Positions 6,112-17,398 are shown, counted from the first letter of the stretch. The stretch is DNA of 64,000 nucleotides from Halomonas llamarensis (GCF_023555005.1 NZ_JAMJPJ010000001.1:248001-312000); one strand, 5' to 3'. The notes: generated by a model not told the origin, from the sequence alone. Numbers and translations: made by a program.

Positions 6112-7383
6112 ATGCAGCTGCTTCACACCGCGGATTGGCACTTAGGCCAGCGTTTTCACGGCCAGGAGCGCCACGCCGAGCACCGTGCTTTTCTTACCTG
6201 GCTGCTGGACACCCTCACCGAGCGCGAGCCGGATGCGCTGCTGGTGGCGGGGGATATTTTCGATGTGGTGAACCCGTCATTGCGCGCCCAGGCGTTGTTT
6301 TATGATTTTATCGTCAGCGCCCACGAGCGGCTGCCGAGCCTTGATATCGTGCTGATCGCCGGTAACCACGACAGCGGCAACCGCATTGAACTGCCCGCGC
6401 CGTTGATGAAGCGCCTGCGCGCCCACGCGTTAGGCCGAGTAAACTGGCAGGATGACGGCCACCTGGATGCCAAGCGCCTGCTGGTGCCGCTGACCGATGC
6501 CACCGGCGACACCCGCGCCTGGTGCCTGGCACTGCCTTTTTTGCGCCCGGCGGAAGTCACCGGCGTTGCCCAGCCAAACGAGGCGCACGAGCCCGCCGAT
6601 AACGACTACGTGAGCGGTATCACGCGGGTGCATCGTGAGCTGATCGACGCGGCGAAAGCTACGTGCGCACCCGGCCAGGCGCTAGTGGCGATGAGCCACG
6701 CTCACCTGCACGGCGCGGCGGTGTCAGAAGCGAGCGAGCGCCCGATTGTGATCGGCGGCGAGGAGTCGATTTCCGCCGCGCTTTTTCCGCCGGAGATCGC
6801 CTACGTGGCCCTTGGCCACCTGCACCGCGCCCAGCAAGTGGGCGAGCCGCGCATCCGCTATAGCGGCAGCCCCTTGCCGCTGGATTTCAGTGAGGTTAAC
6901 TACCCGCACCAAGTGGTGGTCGTCACGCTTGACGGCGAAACGCTCGCCGACACCGAAGCCATCCCGGTGCCGCGCCCGGTGGCCATGCACCGTATCGGCC
7001 CTGCGCCGCTTGACGATGTACTCACCCAGCTTAACGCCTTAGACGACGACCCAGCGCAGCCAAGAGAACTCTGGCCTTGGCTTGAGGTACGCGTGATGCT
7101 CGACGCCCCGCTGCCTGATTTGCGCGCCCGAATCGATGCCGCCCTGGAGGGCCGCGCGCTGCGCCTGCTGCGATTAGAGCGTCGCCTGCCCAACGTGGCC
7201 GAAAAAGCCACTGCCACGCCGGTCAGCCTGGCAACCTTAGGCCCGCGCCAGCTGTTCGCGAAAACCTGGGAAGGGCGCTGGGGCGCGCCGCCGGACGAGG
7301 AAGTGCTCGCCGATTTCGACCGCCTGCACCAAGAGGTGCTCGACGCCGACGATAGCGACGAGACCCAGGAGAGCCGCGTGTGA
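6112..7383 (+). CDS. sbcD: exonuclease SbcCD, nuclease subunit D
   Basis: Mn-dependent nuclease subunit of SbcCD (Mre11 homologue), which cleaves hairpins and protein-blocked DNA ends at replication forks. Metal-binding motifs are in order: HTADWHLG (residues 5-12), GDIFD (47-51), GNHDSG (84-89) and, near residue 240, ALGHLH. At 423 residues it is close to the E. coli length. The start is set by AAGGA shortly before ATG 6112. The gene overlaps sbcC by 4 nt (GTGA), so the two are translationally coupled. A BIME (5960-6027) lies just upstream and no other promoter evidence was seen. Confidence 0.96.
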   Translation: MQLLHTADWHLGQRFHGQERHAEHRAFLTWLLDTLTEREPDALLVAGDIFDVVNPSLRAQALFYDFIVSAHERLPSLDIVLIAGNHDSGNRIELPAPLMKRLRAHALGRVNWQDDGHLDAKRLLVPLTDATGDTRAWCLALPFLRPAEVTGVAQPNEAHEPADNDYVSGITRVHRELIDAAKATCAPGQALVAMSHAHLHGAAVSEASERPIVIGGEESISAALFPPEIAYVALGHLHRAQQVGEPRIRYSGSPLPLDFSEVNYPHQVVVVTLDGETLADTEAIPVPRPVAMHRIGPAPLDDVLTQLNALDDDPAQPRELWPWLEVRVMLDAPLPDLRARIDAALEGRALRLLRLERRLPNVAEKATATPVSLATLGPRQLFAKTWEGRWGAPPDEEVLADFDRLHQEVLDADDSDETQESRV

Positions 7384-10325
7384 AAATTCTCGCCCTACGC
7401 CTGGAAAACCTGGCCTCCCTGCCCGGCCCGCTGGAACTCGACTTTACCGCCGCGCCGCTGGCGGAGGCGGGGCTTTTTGCGATTACCGGCCCCACCGGGG
7501 CGGGCAAAAGCACGCTGCTGGATGCGCTGTGCCTGGCGCTTTACGGCAGCACGCCGAGGCTGCGCCAAGCGCCGAATCGTGATAGCCAGATCGACGACAC
7601 CCCGGCATCGACGCTGACCACCAGCGATGCCCGCACCCTGCTGCGCCGTGGCACCGCCAGCGGTTACGCCGAGGTGGATTTTCTCGGCCGCGATGGCCGC
7701 CGCTACCGCGCCCGCTGGTTCGTGCGCCGCGCTCGCGAAAAAGCCAGCGGGCGTCTACAGGCGGTGGAGCAATCGCTGCGCGACCTTGATGCAGATCGCT
7801 TGCTGGCCACGCAGAAGCGCGAATTTGACCGCCTGCTCGTTGAGCGTTTGGGGCTAAACTTTGACCAGTTCACCCGCGCGGTGCTGCTCGCCCAAAGCGA
7901 GTTCGCGGCGTTTCTCACCGCCGACGACAACGCCCGCAGCGACCTGTTAGAGCGCCTGACCGGCACCGCCGAGTACTCGCATATTTCCAAAGCGGCTTAC
8001 CGCCGCGCAAGCACTGCCAAGCGCGCGGTCGAAGCGTTACAAACGCGGCTTGCCGACGACGTGCCCGCCAATGCCGACACCCGTGCCGAGCTTGAACGTA
8101 ACGCCCACGCAAGCCAGCAAGCGCTTAACGCTCTCGCTGACAAGCGCCAGGCCCTCACCCGCCAGATCGAGATCGCCACCGAAGCGGCGCGCCTTACCGC
8201 CACGCTGGAGGAAACGCGCCGCACCCAAGAGCGCGCCCGCGCCGAGCACGCCGAAGCCGCAAGCACGCTGCAAAAGGCAGACACCGCACTCACTCGCGCC
8301 CACGAAGCCCGCAAGACCGCCACCCCGGCGTTGAACCAAGCGCGTCAGCAGGCGCTGACGCTTGCCAGTGTCGAAGAGCAACTACGCGAGCAGCAAGACG
8401 CACAGCGTAAGCAGCAACGCCTTGTCGCCACGCTCACCGACGATTTCCACAAAGCCCAGCAAGCGCAACACGCCCATCAGCGCGAGCTTGAGGCGTGGCA
8501 GGCCACACTGAAAACGCTGCTTGGCGAGACGCCACACCTGGATCACGCCCGCCGCGCCACTCGCGAGGCACTAGACCAGGCCGCCAACCGCCTGTTGGCG
8601 CTGGAGAAACTGACCGACCGCTGGCAAGCGTTTACCCACGCAGAGCAGGCCCATCGGCGCCTCAGCACGCAGAGTGAGCAGGCGCAAACCCAGCGCGAAC
8701 AATTGCTGAACGCGGGCAAAACGGCGCGCCAGCAACTCGACGACGCACAGCGCCATTTCGATAGCGTCAGCGCGTTTGTGGAGCGCGCCCGCGCCGTGCG
8801 TAGCGATAGCGTCGCCACCCTTCGCGCCGCCCTACAGGAAGGCGAGCCCTGCCCGGTGTGCGGTGGGCTTGAGCACCCGTTTCGCCATCACCCGCCCGCC
8901 ACGCCGGAAGCCGCCCAGCTGGCCGCGCAAGAAGCCGACGAAGCCCACCAGCTGCAAGAGGCCCAACAGGCGCTGGACACGGCCCGCGAGCACCGCGATG
9001 CGCTTGTCAGCGAGTACCGCGCCGTGGACGCCGCGCTCAAGCAGCACACCCTTGAGCTTGAGCACACGCGACAGCAGCGCGACGCCGCCGACCAAGCGCT
9101 CACGGCGCACCCGCTCTACAGCGAGCTTGCCAGCGTTGAGCTTTCCAACGGCGAGATCGATAAGCGCGAAAGCTGGCTGCAGGCGCAGCACCAAGCAAGC
9201 AGCGCCACGCGCAAACGCCACGAGCAAGCGCTTACCCAGCTGGCTGAGGCCGAAGACGCCCTGGCCCCGCTGGAAAACGCCCTGCGCGATGACGCCTTGG
9301 CGCTTGCGCGGCTGGAAACCGAAAAGAACAGCGCCGAGCAACAGTTACAGACGCTTGAGACGCAGCTGCCGCCGCTTCGCGCACGGCGGGATACCTGTCA
9401 ACAACAGCTGGCGAGCCTGCTTGGTGACCACGCAAGCCCCGATGCCTGGCAGCAGCAGCTGGATAAAGCGGTCACCCACGCGCAGCAAGCGCGCGACACC
9501 GCTAGCGAACAGCAGCACGCGGCCGCGCAAACGATGCTGCAGTTAGACGAGCGGGCCAACACCGCCGCCGAGCGGTTAACCCAACTCAAAAACGACCAGG
9601 CCCAGCTTGAGCGCGAAAAAGGGCCGACAGCCAGCGTCACGGCGGCCGAGCTCAGCCCAAGCCTTGACGCGCTCAACGCCGAACAGCAAGCGCTAACGCC
9701 ACGGCTAGAAGAGGCCCAGCGCGCGCGCGATGAGGCCGCCCACGCCCTGCGCGATGACGAGCGCAAACGCGAGCGCCAGCAAGCCGGCCAGGCCGAGCTC
9801 GACACCGCCCGCGCCGAATACCGCCGCTGGGGGCAAATTAGCGAGCTGATTGGCTCCGCCGACGGCAAGGCGTTTCGGCGCATCGCGCAAGCCTACAACC
9901 TGGAGCAGCTACTGGAGCACGCCAACGCGCACCTTACCGGGCTCAGCCGCCGTTACCGGCTGGTACGCGGCGGCAGCGAGCTTGGCCTGCTAGTGGAGGA
10001 CTTGGACATGGCCGATGAACGCCGCTCGGTGCATTCGCTTTCGGGCGGCGAGACGTTTTTGGTGTCGTTGGCGCTGGCGCTCGGGCTTGCGTCGATGGCC
10101 TCAGGGGAGCTGGTGATTGAGTCGCTGTTTATCGATGAAGGCTTTGGCAGCCTCGACCCGCAATCGCTAGCGCTGGCGATGGACGCGCTCGACGGCCTGC
10201 AAGCGCTTGGCCGCCGCGTCGGGGTGATTTCCCACGTACAAGAAATGCACGAACGCATCCCGGTGCAAATCCAAATCGAACCGCTCGGCAACGGCACCAG
10301 CCAGGCACGGCTGGTGAGTGCTTAA
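7380..10325 (+). CDS. sbcC: exonuclease SbcCD, ATPase subunit C
   Basis: SMC-like ATPase partner of SbcD (Rad50 homologue), 981 residues, GTG start inside the sbcD stop region. Walker A GPTGAGKST lies at residues 37-45. Long Ala/Gln/Arg-rich coiled-coil arms are interrupted by the zinc hook CPVC (Cys491, Cys494), where two molecules dimerise. At the C-terminus are the ABC signature LSGGETFLVSLALAL (about 885) and the Walker B/D-loop IDEGFGSLD (about 918). The arms are GC-rich and generate many meaningless open frames. All catalytic elements are present, so it should be functional with SbcD. Confidence 0.96.
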   Translation: MKILALRLENLASLPGPLELDFTAAPLAEAGLFAITGPTGAGKSTLLDALCLALYGSTPRLRQAPNRDSQIDDTPASTLTTSDARTLLRRGTASGYAEVDFLGRDGRRYRARWFVRRAREKASGRLQAVEQSLRDLDADRLLATQKREFDRLLVERLGLNFDQFTRAVLLAQSEFAAFLTADDNARSDLLERLTGTAEYSHISKAAYRRASTAKRAVEALQTRLADDVPANADTRAELERNAHASQQALNALADKRQALTRQIEIATEAARLTATLEETRRTQERARAEHAEAASTLQKADTALTRAHEARKTATPALNQARQQALTLASVEEQLREQQDAQRKQQRLVATLTDDFHKAQQAQHAHQRELEAWQATLKTLLGETPHLDHARRATREALDQAANRLLALEKLTDRWQAFTHAEQAHRRLSTQSEQAQTQREQLLNAGKTARQQLDDAQRHFDSVSAFVERARAVRSDSVATLRAALQEGEPCPVCGGLEHPFRHHPPATPEAAQLAAQEADEAHQLQEAQQALDTAREHRDALVSEYRAVDAALKQHTLELEHTRQQRDAADQALTAHPLYSELASVELSNGEIDKRESWLQAQHQASSATRKRHEQALTQLAEAEDALAPLENALRDDALALARLETEKNSAEQQLQTLETQLPPLRARRDTCQQQLASLLGDHASPDAWQQQLDKAVTHAQQARDTASEQQHAAAQTMLQLDERANTAAERLTQLKNDQAQLEREKGPTASVTAAELSPSLDALNAEQQALTPRLEEAQRARDEAAHALRDDERKRERQQAGQAELDTARAEYRRWGQISELIGSADGKAFRRIAQAYNLEQLLEHANAHLTGLSRRYRLVRGGSELGLLVEDLDMADERRSVHSLSGGETFLVSLALALGLASMASGELVIESLFIDEGFGSLDPQSLALAMDALDGLQALGRRVGVISHVQEMHERIPVQIQIEPLGNGTSQARLVSA

Positions 10326-10354
10326 CGTCAGGGCTTAAGGTAATCGCCTAGCGA

Positions 10355-11941
<1,587 letters not shown>

Positions 11942-12020
11942 GGAAGGGTCCAGTTGAAGTGCAAAAGTCCGCCATTTTACGCGCTATGCGCCGCGCATTC
12001 ACCCCGCATAAGAGCAGTCG

Positions 12021-12069
12021 TTCGGTCTGAGCTTGTCGAAGCCCCTCCCTCGACAGGCTCGGGATGAAC
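12021..12069. repeat. intergenic inverted repeat, third copy
   Basis: TTCGGTCTGAGCTTGTCGAA faces CGACAGGCTCGGGATGAAC. This is the same repeat type as at 3551 and 4299 but without an attached BIME. It lies between the divergent ybiT and arfB genes. Confidence 0.55.
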
Positions 12070-12155
12070 GGTCTGAGCTTACCAAAGGGCATGCTAAGCT
12101 ACGTTTTTTATCACGCTGCTCAAAGCGTCAATCAGCCATCGCGTTAAGGAGCCTT

Positions 12156-12575
12156 ATGCTGCGCATTTCCAACACCGTGGAACTGGGCGATTGGGAAATC
12201 GAACTGCACCCGATTCGGGCCCAGGGCGCTGGCGGCCAGAACGTCAATAAGGTCGCTTCCGCCATCCACTTACGTTTCGATATTAGCCGTTCGAGCCTTC
12301 CGCCCTTCTATAAAGAGCGGCTACTGGCGCTGACAGATCACCGCATCACCCAAGAGGGCGTGGTGATCATCAAAGCGCAGCGCTTTCGCACCCAAGAGCA
12401 TAACCGCGAGGACGCGCTCAACCGCCTGCGCGAGATCATTCGCGAAGCGGTAAAACAGCAAAAAGCGCGCAAGCCGACACGCCCTTCACGGTCCGCCAAG
12501 CGTAAGCGGGTGGATGCGAAAACGCGTAAAGGCAAGACCAAAGCACTGCGGGGGAACGTGCCGCCTAGCGGCTAA
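12156..12575 (+). CDS. arfB: peptidyl-tRNA hydrolase ArfB (ribosome rescue)
   Basis: Release-factor-like rescue protein of 139 residues that hydrolyses peptidyl-tRNA on ribosomes stalled without a stop codon. The catalytic GGQ sits in RAQGAGGQNVNKV (about residues 22-34). The C-terminal tail is strongly basic (KPTRPSRSAKRKRVDAKTRK) and inserts into the empty mRNA channel in this family. ATG 12156 is preceded by AAGGA at 12146 and gives the conserved N-terminus MLRISNTVEL. The open frame continues further upstream, but that part has no similarity to the family. The neighbours are unrelated genes. Confidence 0.93.
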   Translation: MLRISNTVELGDWEIELHPIRAQGAGGQNVNKVASAIHLRFDISRSSLPPFYKERLLALTDHRITQEGVVIIKAQRFRTQEHNREDALNRLREIIREAVKQQKARKPTRPSRSAKRKRVDAKTRKGKTKALRGNVPPSG

Positions 12576-12614
12576 ATACAATACTGCGCGGGCCACTTGC
12601 TGCGCCCTTCTTTC

Positions 12615-12659
12615 ATTATCAATACTGACACTATCAACCCTGGCACTATCAATACTAAC
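12615..12659 (+). repeat. three 15-bp direct repeats in the adenine deaminase leader
   Basis: Units ATTATCAATACTGAC, ACTATCAACCCTGGC and ACTATCAATACTAAC follow each other without gaps, 34 to 78 nt before the start codon of the next gene. They could be binding sites, or leftover coding repeats, since the frame stays open through them. No function is assigned. Confidence 0.55.
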
Positions 12660-12692
12660 GCCATTTTCCCCTTTGTAAGCAAGGAGCCCGAT

Positions 12693-13685
12693 ATGCAAGA
12701 TTTTTTAACGCAGTTACCCAACGTAGAGCTCCACTTGCACATTGAAGGCTCGCTTGAGCCTGAGCTTATGTTTGCGCTGGCCAAGCGGAACCACATGACG
12801 CTTCCATATGCGACCGTCGCGGAGGCCAAAGCCGCGTATCACTTTAATGACCTGCAAGGCTTTTTAGATATTTACTTTCAAGGCATGAGCGTGCTGCAAA
12901 CTGAGCAGGACTTTTATGACCTGGCGATAGATTACTTCGAGCGCGCCAGGGCAGAGGGCGTTGTGCATATTGATATGCACTTTGACCCGCAAGCGCACCT
13001 TCAGCGCGGCGTGCCGTTAGATGTCGTCATGGCGGGCTTGCTGCACGCGAAACAAGACGCCGAGGCCTCGCTCGATTTATCGGTCGGAATGATCATGGCC
13101 TTTTTACGCGACCGGCCCGCTGACGAGGCGCTTGACGTGCTGGAACAAGCTGCACCGTACTGGACGTTTCTTGACGCGATTGGCTTGGATAGTGCCGAGC
13201 GCGGTAACCCGCCTGAGAAGTTCCAGGCGTTGTTTGCGCGGGCAAAAGCGCTCGGCCTGGTGCGGGTTGCCCATGCTGGCGAAGAAGGGCCCGCTGACTA
13301 CATCGAGCAGGCGTTGGATCTCCTTGACGTGCAGCGCATTGATCACGGGGTTCGCTGCTTAGAGAACGATGCCTTAGTGCAGCGCTTACGCGAAAGCCAA
13401 ACCGTGCTGACCGTCTGCCCGCTTTCCAATGTGAGCTTGAAAGTCGTCGATCACCTGCGCGACCACCCGCTTCCCAATTTGTTGGCGGAAAACCTAAACG
13501 TCACCATCAGCTCGGACGACCCGGCCTATTTCGGCGGCGGGCTGCTGGCGAACCATATGGCCTGTGCAGAGGCGTTTGGTTGGGATGAAGCGGTATTTCG
13601 TCGTCTCAATCGTAACGCCATTGAAGAAGCGTTCATGAGCGAAAACCGGCGCCAGCAGCTACTTAAGCGCTTAGCACACGCTTAA
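12693..13685 (+). CDS. adenine deaminase, adenosine-deaminase-like type
   Basis: Zinc hydrolase of the adenosine deaminase superfamily, 330 residues. Zinc and active-site motifs: LHLHIEGSLEPEL (His14, His16), RVAHAGEEGP, QRIDHGVRCLE and ISSDDPAYFGGG. The DDPAYFGG form is typical of the bacterial and fungal adenine deaminases (as Pseudomonas PA0148 and yeast Aah1), which convert adenine to hypoxanthine, rather than of adenosine deaminase proper. The product would be purine salvage in the cytoplasm. ATG 12693 has AAGGAG 6 nt upstream. A longer in-frame start at 12597 would add the repeat-encoded peptide and is unlikely. Confidence 0.88.
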   Translation: MQDFLTQLPNVELHLHIEGSLEPELMFALAKRNHMTLPYATVAEAKAAYHFNDLQGFLDIYFQGMSVLQTEQDFYDLAIDYFERARAEGVVHIDMHFDPQAHLQRGVPLDVVMAGLLHAKQDAEASLDLSVGMIMAFLRDRPADEALDVLEQAAPYWTFLDAIGLDSAERGNPPEKFQALFARAKALGLVRVAHAGEEGPADYIEQALDLLDVQRIDHGVRCLENDALVQRLRESQTVLTVCPLSNVSLKVVDHLRDHPLPNLLAENLNVTISSDDPAYFGGGLLANHMACAEAFGWDEAVFRRLNRNAIEEAFMSENRRQQLLKRLAHA

Positions 13686-13697
13686 TGCGCGTATTGA

Positions 13698-14624
13698 TCA
13701 GTCAATTCGGGTAATGGCCTGGCGGCTGGGGTCGACATACCACGGCAGGCCAAGGCGTGTATTGCGCTCCAAATCGGCAATGACCTGGGCGCCCAGCAAC
13801 AAGATAATGGCGCCTACTTCCAAGCTCAGCAGCACGATCACCAGCGTCGCCAGTGAGCCGTAGACGGTGCTGACGAACGAAAGGTTGGCAAAATAGTAAA
13901 CCAGCAACAACCGCACCCCTTCCCATAACAGTGCCGCCACGAAGCCCCCCACCACCGCTCGGCGTAAGGCGATGCGCACAACCGGGAGCACCTTATAAAT
14001 GGCACTGAACAACAAAAACACTCCGATAAAACTGCTTAGGTTAAGCACCGGCTCGGAAAGCCCGGCCAACGGCAGTTCCCGCTCGAAAATCGCCAATATC
14101 AGCGTATTGAGCGAGCTTGCCAGGGTGACCGCCAGCGTCAATGCCATGAGCCCTGCCCCCAGCACCAGCATGAAGGCATAAGGCAGCATCACGGATACCC
14201 AGGCGCTGCGCTTCGTATGCAGGCTCTCCGGCGCATGGAAGATGATCGCCAAGGCGTCTTCGAGCATACGAAAGGCAAATGAGCTGAAAAGCAGCAGGAT
14301 AGGAAAGCTGAGGATGCCGATGACATCGCCGGAATCCAGCAGGTCACGAACGGCGTCCAGCAGGACCTCGGCATGGGCGGGTGCGAGATGGCGCACTTGT
14401 ACGCTCAGCACACTGAGCAAATGCTGCTCGTCCACCACTTGGGTCAACAGCACGACCAGCAACGCAAACAGCGGCACGATGGAAAGCAAAATATTGTAGC
14501 CCACCCCACCGGCCAGCAGGATGCCGCGGTTCTTCAAAAAATGGCACAGCACTCGCCAAGCGAAGCCAGCCACCCGAGGCAGCAGCAGAAAAACGGCATT
14601 GAAAAATGGGGGGGGTCGAGCCAT
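13698..14624 (-). CDS. YihY/BrkB family inner-membrane protein
   Basis: 308 residues with about six hydrophobic segments: GILLAGGVGYNILLSIVPLF, ILSFPILLLFSSFAF, LPYAFMLVLGAGLMALTLAV, LSSFIGVFLLFSAIYKVLPV, AVVGGFVAALLWEGVRLLLV and LATLVIVLLSLEVGAIILLL. This is the YihY/virulence factor BrkB family, once mislabelled ribonuclease BN. The molecular role is not settled; transport or envelope functions are assumed. It is convergent with the adenine deaminase gene with only 12 nt between the stops. The start at 14624 follows GGAGAAT. Confidence 0.85.
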   Translation of the reverse strand: MARPPPFFNAVFLLLPRVAGFAWRVLCHFLKNRGILLAGGVGYNILLSIVPLFALLVVLLTQVVDEQHLLSVLSVQVRHLAPAHAEVLLDAVRDLLDSGDVIGILSFPILLLFSSFAFRMLEDALAIIFHAPESLHTKRSAWVSVMLPYAFMLVLGAGLMALTLAVTLASSLNTLILAIFERELPLAGLSEPVLNLSSFIGVFLLFSAIYKVLPVVRIALRRAVVGGFVAALLWEGVRLLLVYYFANLSFVSTVYGSLATLVIVLLSLEVGAIILLLGAQVIADLERNTRLGLPWYVDPSRQAITRID

Positions 14625-14713
14625 GGCTTGGCATTCTCCTTATACGCTAACGCCATGATACGCCGATGGCACCACGGATTAACAAGAATGATCGTTAACG
14701 TATCAATACCGCT

Positions 14714-15994
14714 TTATAGCTTTACCCTGGCGAGTTCACTCCATTGCGTGGTGTAGCGCGGCGTGCGGCGTTCACTGCGTAGCGCCCAGGCGTTGTTCTG
14801 CCGAGGTAAACCCAGCTGAATCGTGCCTTTACCCAGCTCACGGTTGAGCTTATCAACCGTGGCCATCAGCCGCTCACGGCGTTTTGCCTCGGTGGCCGTT
14901 TGCGGTGCCTCGTTCAACGTGAGTTGGCGAGTGGCCTTGGGGGAAAGATCGAGCAGCATCACGCCGGCTTTTTGGTACCGATACCCCTTGCGCCATAGGC
15001 GCCTGAGCCCTTGAACGGCGGCGGCGATAAGCTCACGGCTATCGTCGGTGGGGCGATCGAGCGAAACGATGACGCGGTGGCGGTACTGCGGCAAATCGGG
15101 GCGAAACGGGTTGGTGCGCACAAACACCATGACGGCGCTGGTGACGCTCTCTTGCTTGCGTAGCTTCTCTCCCGCGCGAGCCGCGTGGTGTCGAAGCGCT
15201 TCGCGTAGATCGTGCGGATTGCCGGTGAGCCGCCCAAAGGAGCGCGAGACCATGATCTGCTGCTTGGGCTCGCTCATGTCATCCAGCTGAATCGTCGGCT
15301 GGCCGCGCAGTTCACACACCATGCGTTCCTGCACCACGGAGAAGCGTTTGCGTATGTGCTTCGGGTCGGCTTCGCGCAGCTGCCAAGCGGTGTTAATCCC
15401 CATCACGTTGAGTCGTTCGGCGGTACGCCGCGCCACGCCCCAAAGCTCGGTGACCGGTAGCTGTTTGAGGACAGCGTGGGTGGCGGGGCTATCGGCATCT
15501 AGTTGGCAAACGCCTGCAGCTTGGCACGCCGGGTGCTTTTTGGCCATGTGGTTGGCGATTTTGGCCAGCACCCGCGTCGGGGCAAATCCCACCGACACCG
15601 GTATGCCCGTCCATTGACGCACGGTTTCGCGCAGCCGTTTTCCGCGCGCTTGAAGCGTTGACGGGTCAAAGCCTTGAAACCCCACAAAGCTTTCGTCGAT
15701 GGAATAGACTTCAACATGTGGCGAGAACTCAGCGAGCACCTCGGTGACGCGGCGAGACATATCGCCATACAGTGCATAATTGCTCGATAGCAGCACGGTT
15801 TGGCGTCGTATCGGTGGGGGCAGCAGGTGCATGGCGGTGCCCATTTCCACGCCCAGCGCTTTAAGTTCGCCTGAGCGCGCGACAATGCAGCCGTCGTTGT
15901 TCGAAAGCACTCCGACCGGGCGACCTTCCAGCGCCGGATTAAACACTCGCTCGCACGATACATAAAAGTTGTTGCAGTCCACCAAGGCCATCAT
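14714..15994 (-). CDS. umuC: DNA polymerase V catalytic subunit UmuC
   Basis: Y-family translesion polymerase, 426 residues. Catalytic motifs: [17 protein letters not shown] (metal Asp near residue 5), [11 protein letters not shown] and [10 protein letters not shown] (the SIDE pair). Helix-hairpin-helix and little-finger regions follow. It acts with UmuD' to copy damaged DNA during the SOS response. The start overlaps the umuD stop by 4 nt, so the two are coupled. The length matches E. coli UmuC (422), so this is a full-length gene. Confidence 0.95.
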   Translation of the reverse strand: MMALVDCNNFYVSCERVFNPALEGRPVGVLSNNDGCIVARSGELKALGVEMGTAMHLLPPPIRRQTVLLSSNYALYGDMSRRVTEVLAEFSPHVEVYSIDESFVGFQGFDPSTLQARGKRLRETVRQWTGIPVSVGFAPTRVLAKIANHMAKKHPACQAAGVCQLDADSPATHAVLKQLPVTELWGVARRTAERLNVMGINTAWQLREADPKHIRKRFSVVQERMVCELRGQPTIQLDDMSEPKQQIMVSRSFGRLTGNPHDLREALRHHAARAGEKLRKQESVTSAVMVFVRTNPFRPDLPQYRHRVIVSLDRPTDDSRELIAAAVQGLRRLWRKGYRYQKAGVMLLDLSPKATRQLTLNEAPQTATEAKRRERLMATVDKLNRELGKGTIQLGLPRQNNAWALRSERRTPRYTTQWSELARVKL

Positions 15995-16440
15995 GGTAGC
16001 GGTGCGCCTGGCAGGCTGTGCAGCACATGGGTCACGACGCCCCAGACGTGGGACTCGCGCCCTTCCAACGGGATTAGCGGGTAAGCCGAGTTGCTGGCCC
16101 GCAGGTGCGCCCGCTGCCCAACGCGTTCTAGCCGTTTGACCGTCAGCTCGCCATCGACGGCAACCACAATGATGCGCCCTGACAGCGCGTCCAAACTGCG
16201 GTCGACGACCAGCAAGTCACCGTGATGGATACCGTCGCCGATCATGGAGTCGCCTTCGGCGCGGACAAAGTACGTCGACGCCGGGCGTTTCACTACATGG
16301 CGATGCAGGTCCAAGTCGGTATCGAGGTGATCATCCGCCGGGCTAGGAAACCCCGCGCGAACGGCGCTGGAGAAAAACGGCAATGAATGCGTTACGGCAG
16401 CGGCATCTGCCCTGCCTACCCATGAAACGGTCAACGACAT
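15991..16440 (-). CDS. umuD: SOS mutagenesis protein UmuD (autocleaved)
   Basis: 149 residues from ATG 16440, which has AAAGGGG about 10 nt upstream. The cleavage site is Ala29-Gly30 (RAGFPSP). The Ser/Lys dyad is Ser65 (GDSMIG) and Lys102 (GELTVKRL). RecA-stimulated self-cleavage yields UmuD', the partner of UmuC in polymerase V. The open frame extends upstream to 16524, but that part crosses the LexA box and promoter and is not coding. Confidence 0.94.
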   Translation of the reverse strand: MSLTVSWVGRADAAAVTHSLPFFSSAVRAGFPSPADDHLDTDLDLHRHVVKRPASTYFVRAEGDSMIGDGIHHGDLLVVDRSLDALSGRIIVVAVDGELTVKRLERVGQRAHLRASNSAYPLIPLEGRESHVWGVVTHVLHSLPGAPLP

Positions 16441-16457
16441 ACTCGCGGCCCCTTTAG

Positions 16458-16473
16458 CTGTATATGAAAACAG
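16458..16473 (-). promoter_or_regulatory. LexA (SOS) box of umuDC
   Basis: CTGTTTTCATATACAG on the minus strand has the CTG-N10-CAG frame of the gammaproteobacterial SOS box and is 17 nt before the umuD start. It directly follows the predicted -10 element, so LexA would block transcription initiation. Confidence 0.9.
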
Positions 16474-16500
16474 TATCAGCAAAGAGCGTCGCGAGTGCAA
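16472..16500 (-). promoter_or_regulatory. umuDC promoter
   Basis: TTGCAC (16500-16495), a 17-nt spacer and GATACT (16477-16472) form a plausible sigma-70 promoter overlapping the edge of the LexA box. Confidence 0.55.
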
Positions 16501-16564
16501 GTTTCCTAAATCAGTCGCCACCAATCCACCAATCGGAGGGATCGTGTGTTAAGAGGCTAAGAGA

Positions 16565-16948
16565 CTAAGAGGCTTGCAGCCTATCAGCAGGGGGCTTGAT
16601 AAGACTCTCAGCGGGGATACCAAACATCTCGTGAAGACGCCAGATCATCGCAAGGCTCAAGGGGCGCTTTCGATTCAGAATTTCGTAAACCCGATTGATA
16701 CGCCCAATAGCGGGCACTAGGTCCTTCGGCGTCAGTCCCTCTTGATCCATACGAAACTTGATGGCTTCAACAGGATCAGGAAGGTCAACCGGATAATGCT
16801 TTGCTTCGTAAGCTTCAATTAGCGTTACCAGGATTTCAAAGCGATCAGCTTCTTCTGTGCCGGGCTCTGGCTCATTATCGAAGTAGCCTGAAACATCGCG
16901 CAAAGCCACTTTATAATCAACTTCGTTGTGAATGGGGCGAATATCCAT
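16565..16948 (-). CDS. higA: antitoxin HigA
   Basis: 127 residues; the second gene of a toxin-first pair. The N-terminal half (MDIRPIHNEVDYKVALRDVS) and the C-terminal helix-turn-helix (LTPKDLVPAIGRINRVYEIL) match the HigA antitoxins that accompany HigB toxins. It should bind HigB and the higBA promoter. It starts 3 nt after the higB stop codon. Unlike the two toxin-antitoxin relics near 3 and 5.5 kb, both partners are intact here. Confidence 0.88.
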   Translation of the reverse strand: MDIRPIHNEVDYKVALRDVSGYFDNEPEPGTEEADRFEILVTLIEAYEAKHYPVDLPDPVEAIKFRMDQEGLTPKDLVPAIGRINRVYEILNRKRPLSLAMIWRLHEMFGIPAESLIKPPADRLQAS

Positions 16949-16951
16949 GAT

Positions 16952-17254
16952 TTACTCCACGTCTACGGTTTCCGCGTTCACCTTGTCGTACTCTGCGTGA
17001 GTGCCAACAAACTTGATATAGACAGCGCCTAACGTATAAGCAACCGAGACAATCAAGCGATAATCGTTTCCTTTTATATCGAATACGACGCGTTTATTAC
17101 CCAAGATACTCGCTCTTGGATACCGTGCTTTAATATCGTGCGTGTCCCTCCATTCGGCGTGCTTGACCTCATCAATCCAGGCTTCCAGCGGCGCCTTGGC
17201 GTTGGGGTGTCGCTCCCAGAAGTCGCGCAGCGTTTTAATGGCGATGACTCTCAT
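16952..17254 (-). CDS. higB: mRNA interferase toxin HigB
   Basis: 100 residues, RelE fold. [19 protein letters not shown] and the core [18 protein letters not shown], then [11 protein letters not shown], are typical of HigB, which cuts mRNA in translating ribosomes. The basic and aromatic residues expected in the active site (Lys, Arg and the C-terminal HxxYD) are present. It is the first gene of a higBA operon, convergently placed next to SOS-controlled umuDC but with its own promoter region, so SOS control is not implied. Confidence 0.9.
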   Translation of the reverse strand: MRVIAIKTLRDFWERHPNAKAPLEAWIDEVKHAEWRDTHDIKARYPRASILGNKRVVFDIKGNDYRLIVSVAYTLGAVYIKFVGTHAEYDKVNAETVDVE

Positions 17255-17398
17255 CCCGCCAATTTATCCCAAAAGGGGACCTTCGGCAAGAAAAGGCTAC
17301 GTCGTAGCGGACCAGATTCTGATTCCCGGCCGCCACTGTTAAAAACGCGGCAGATTTTCCACGATAGACACCTTCCCAAACTTTTTTCACGCACGCTA

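Noticed and set aside
9398-9883. Long minus-strand open frames inside sbcC
   Set aside because: They are Ser/Arg/Ala-rich mirror frames of the GC-rich coiled-coil arms, a known artefact.
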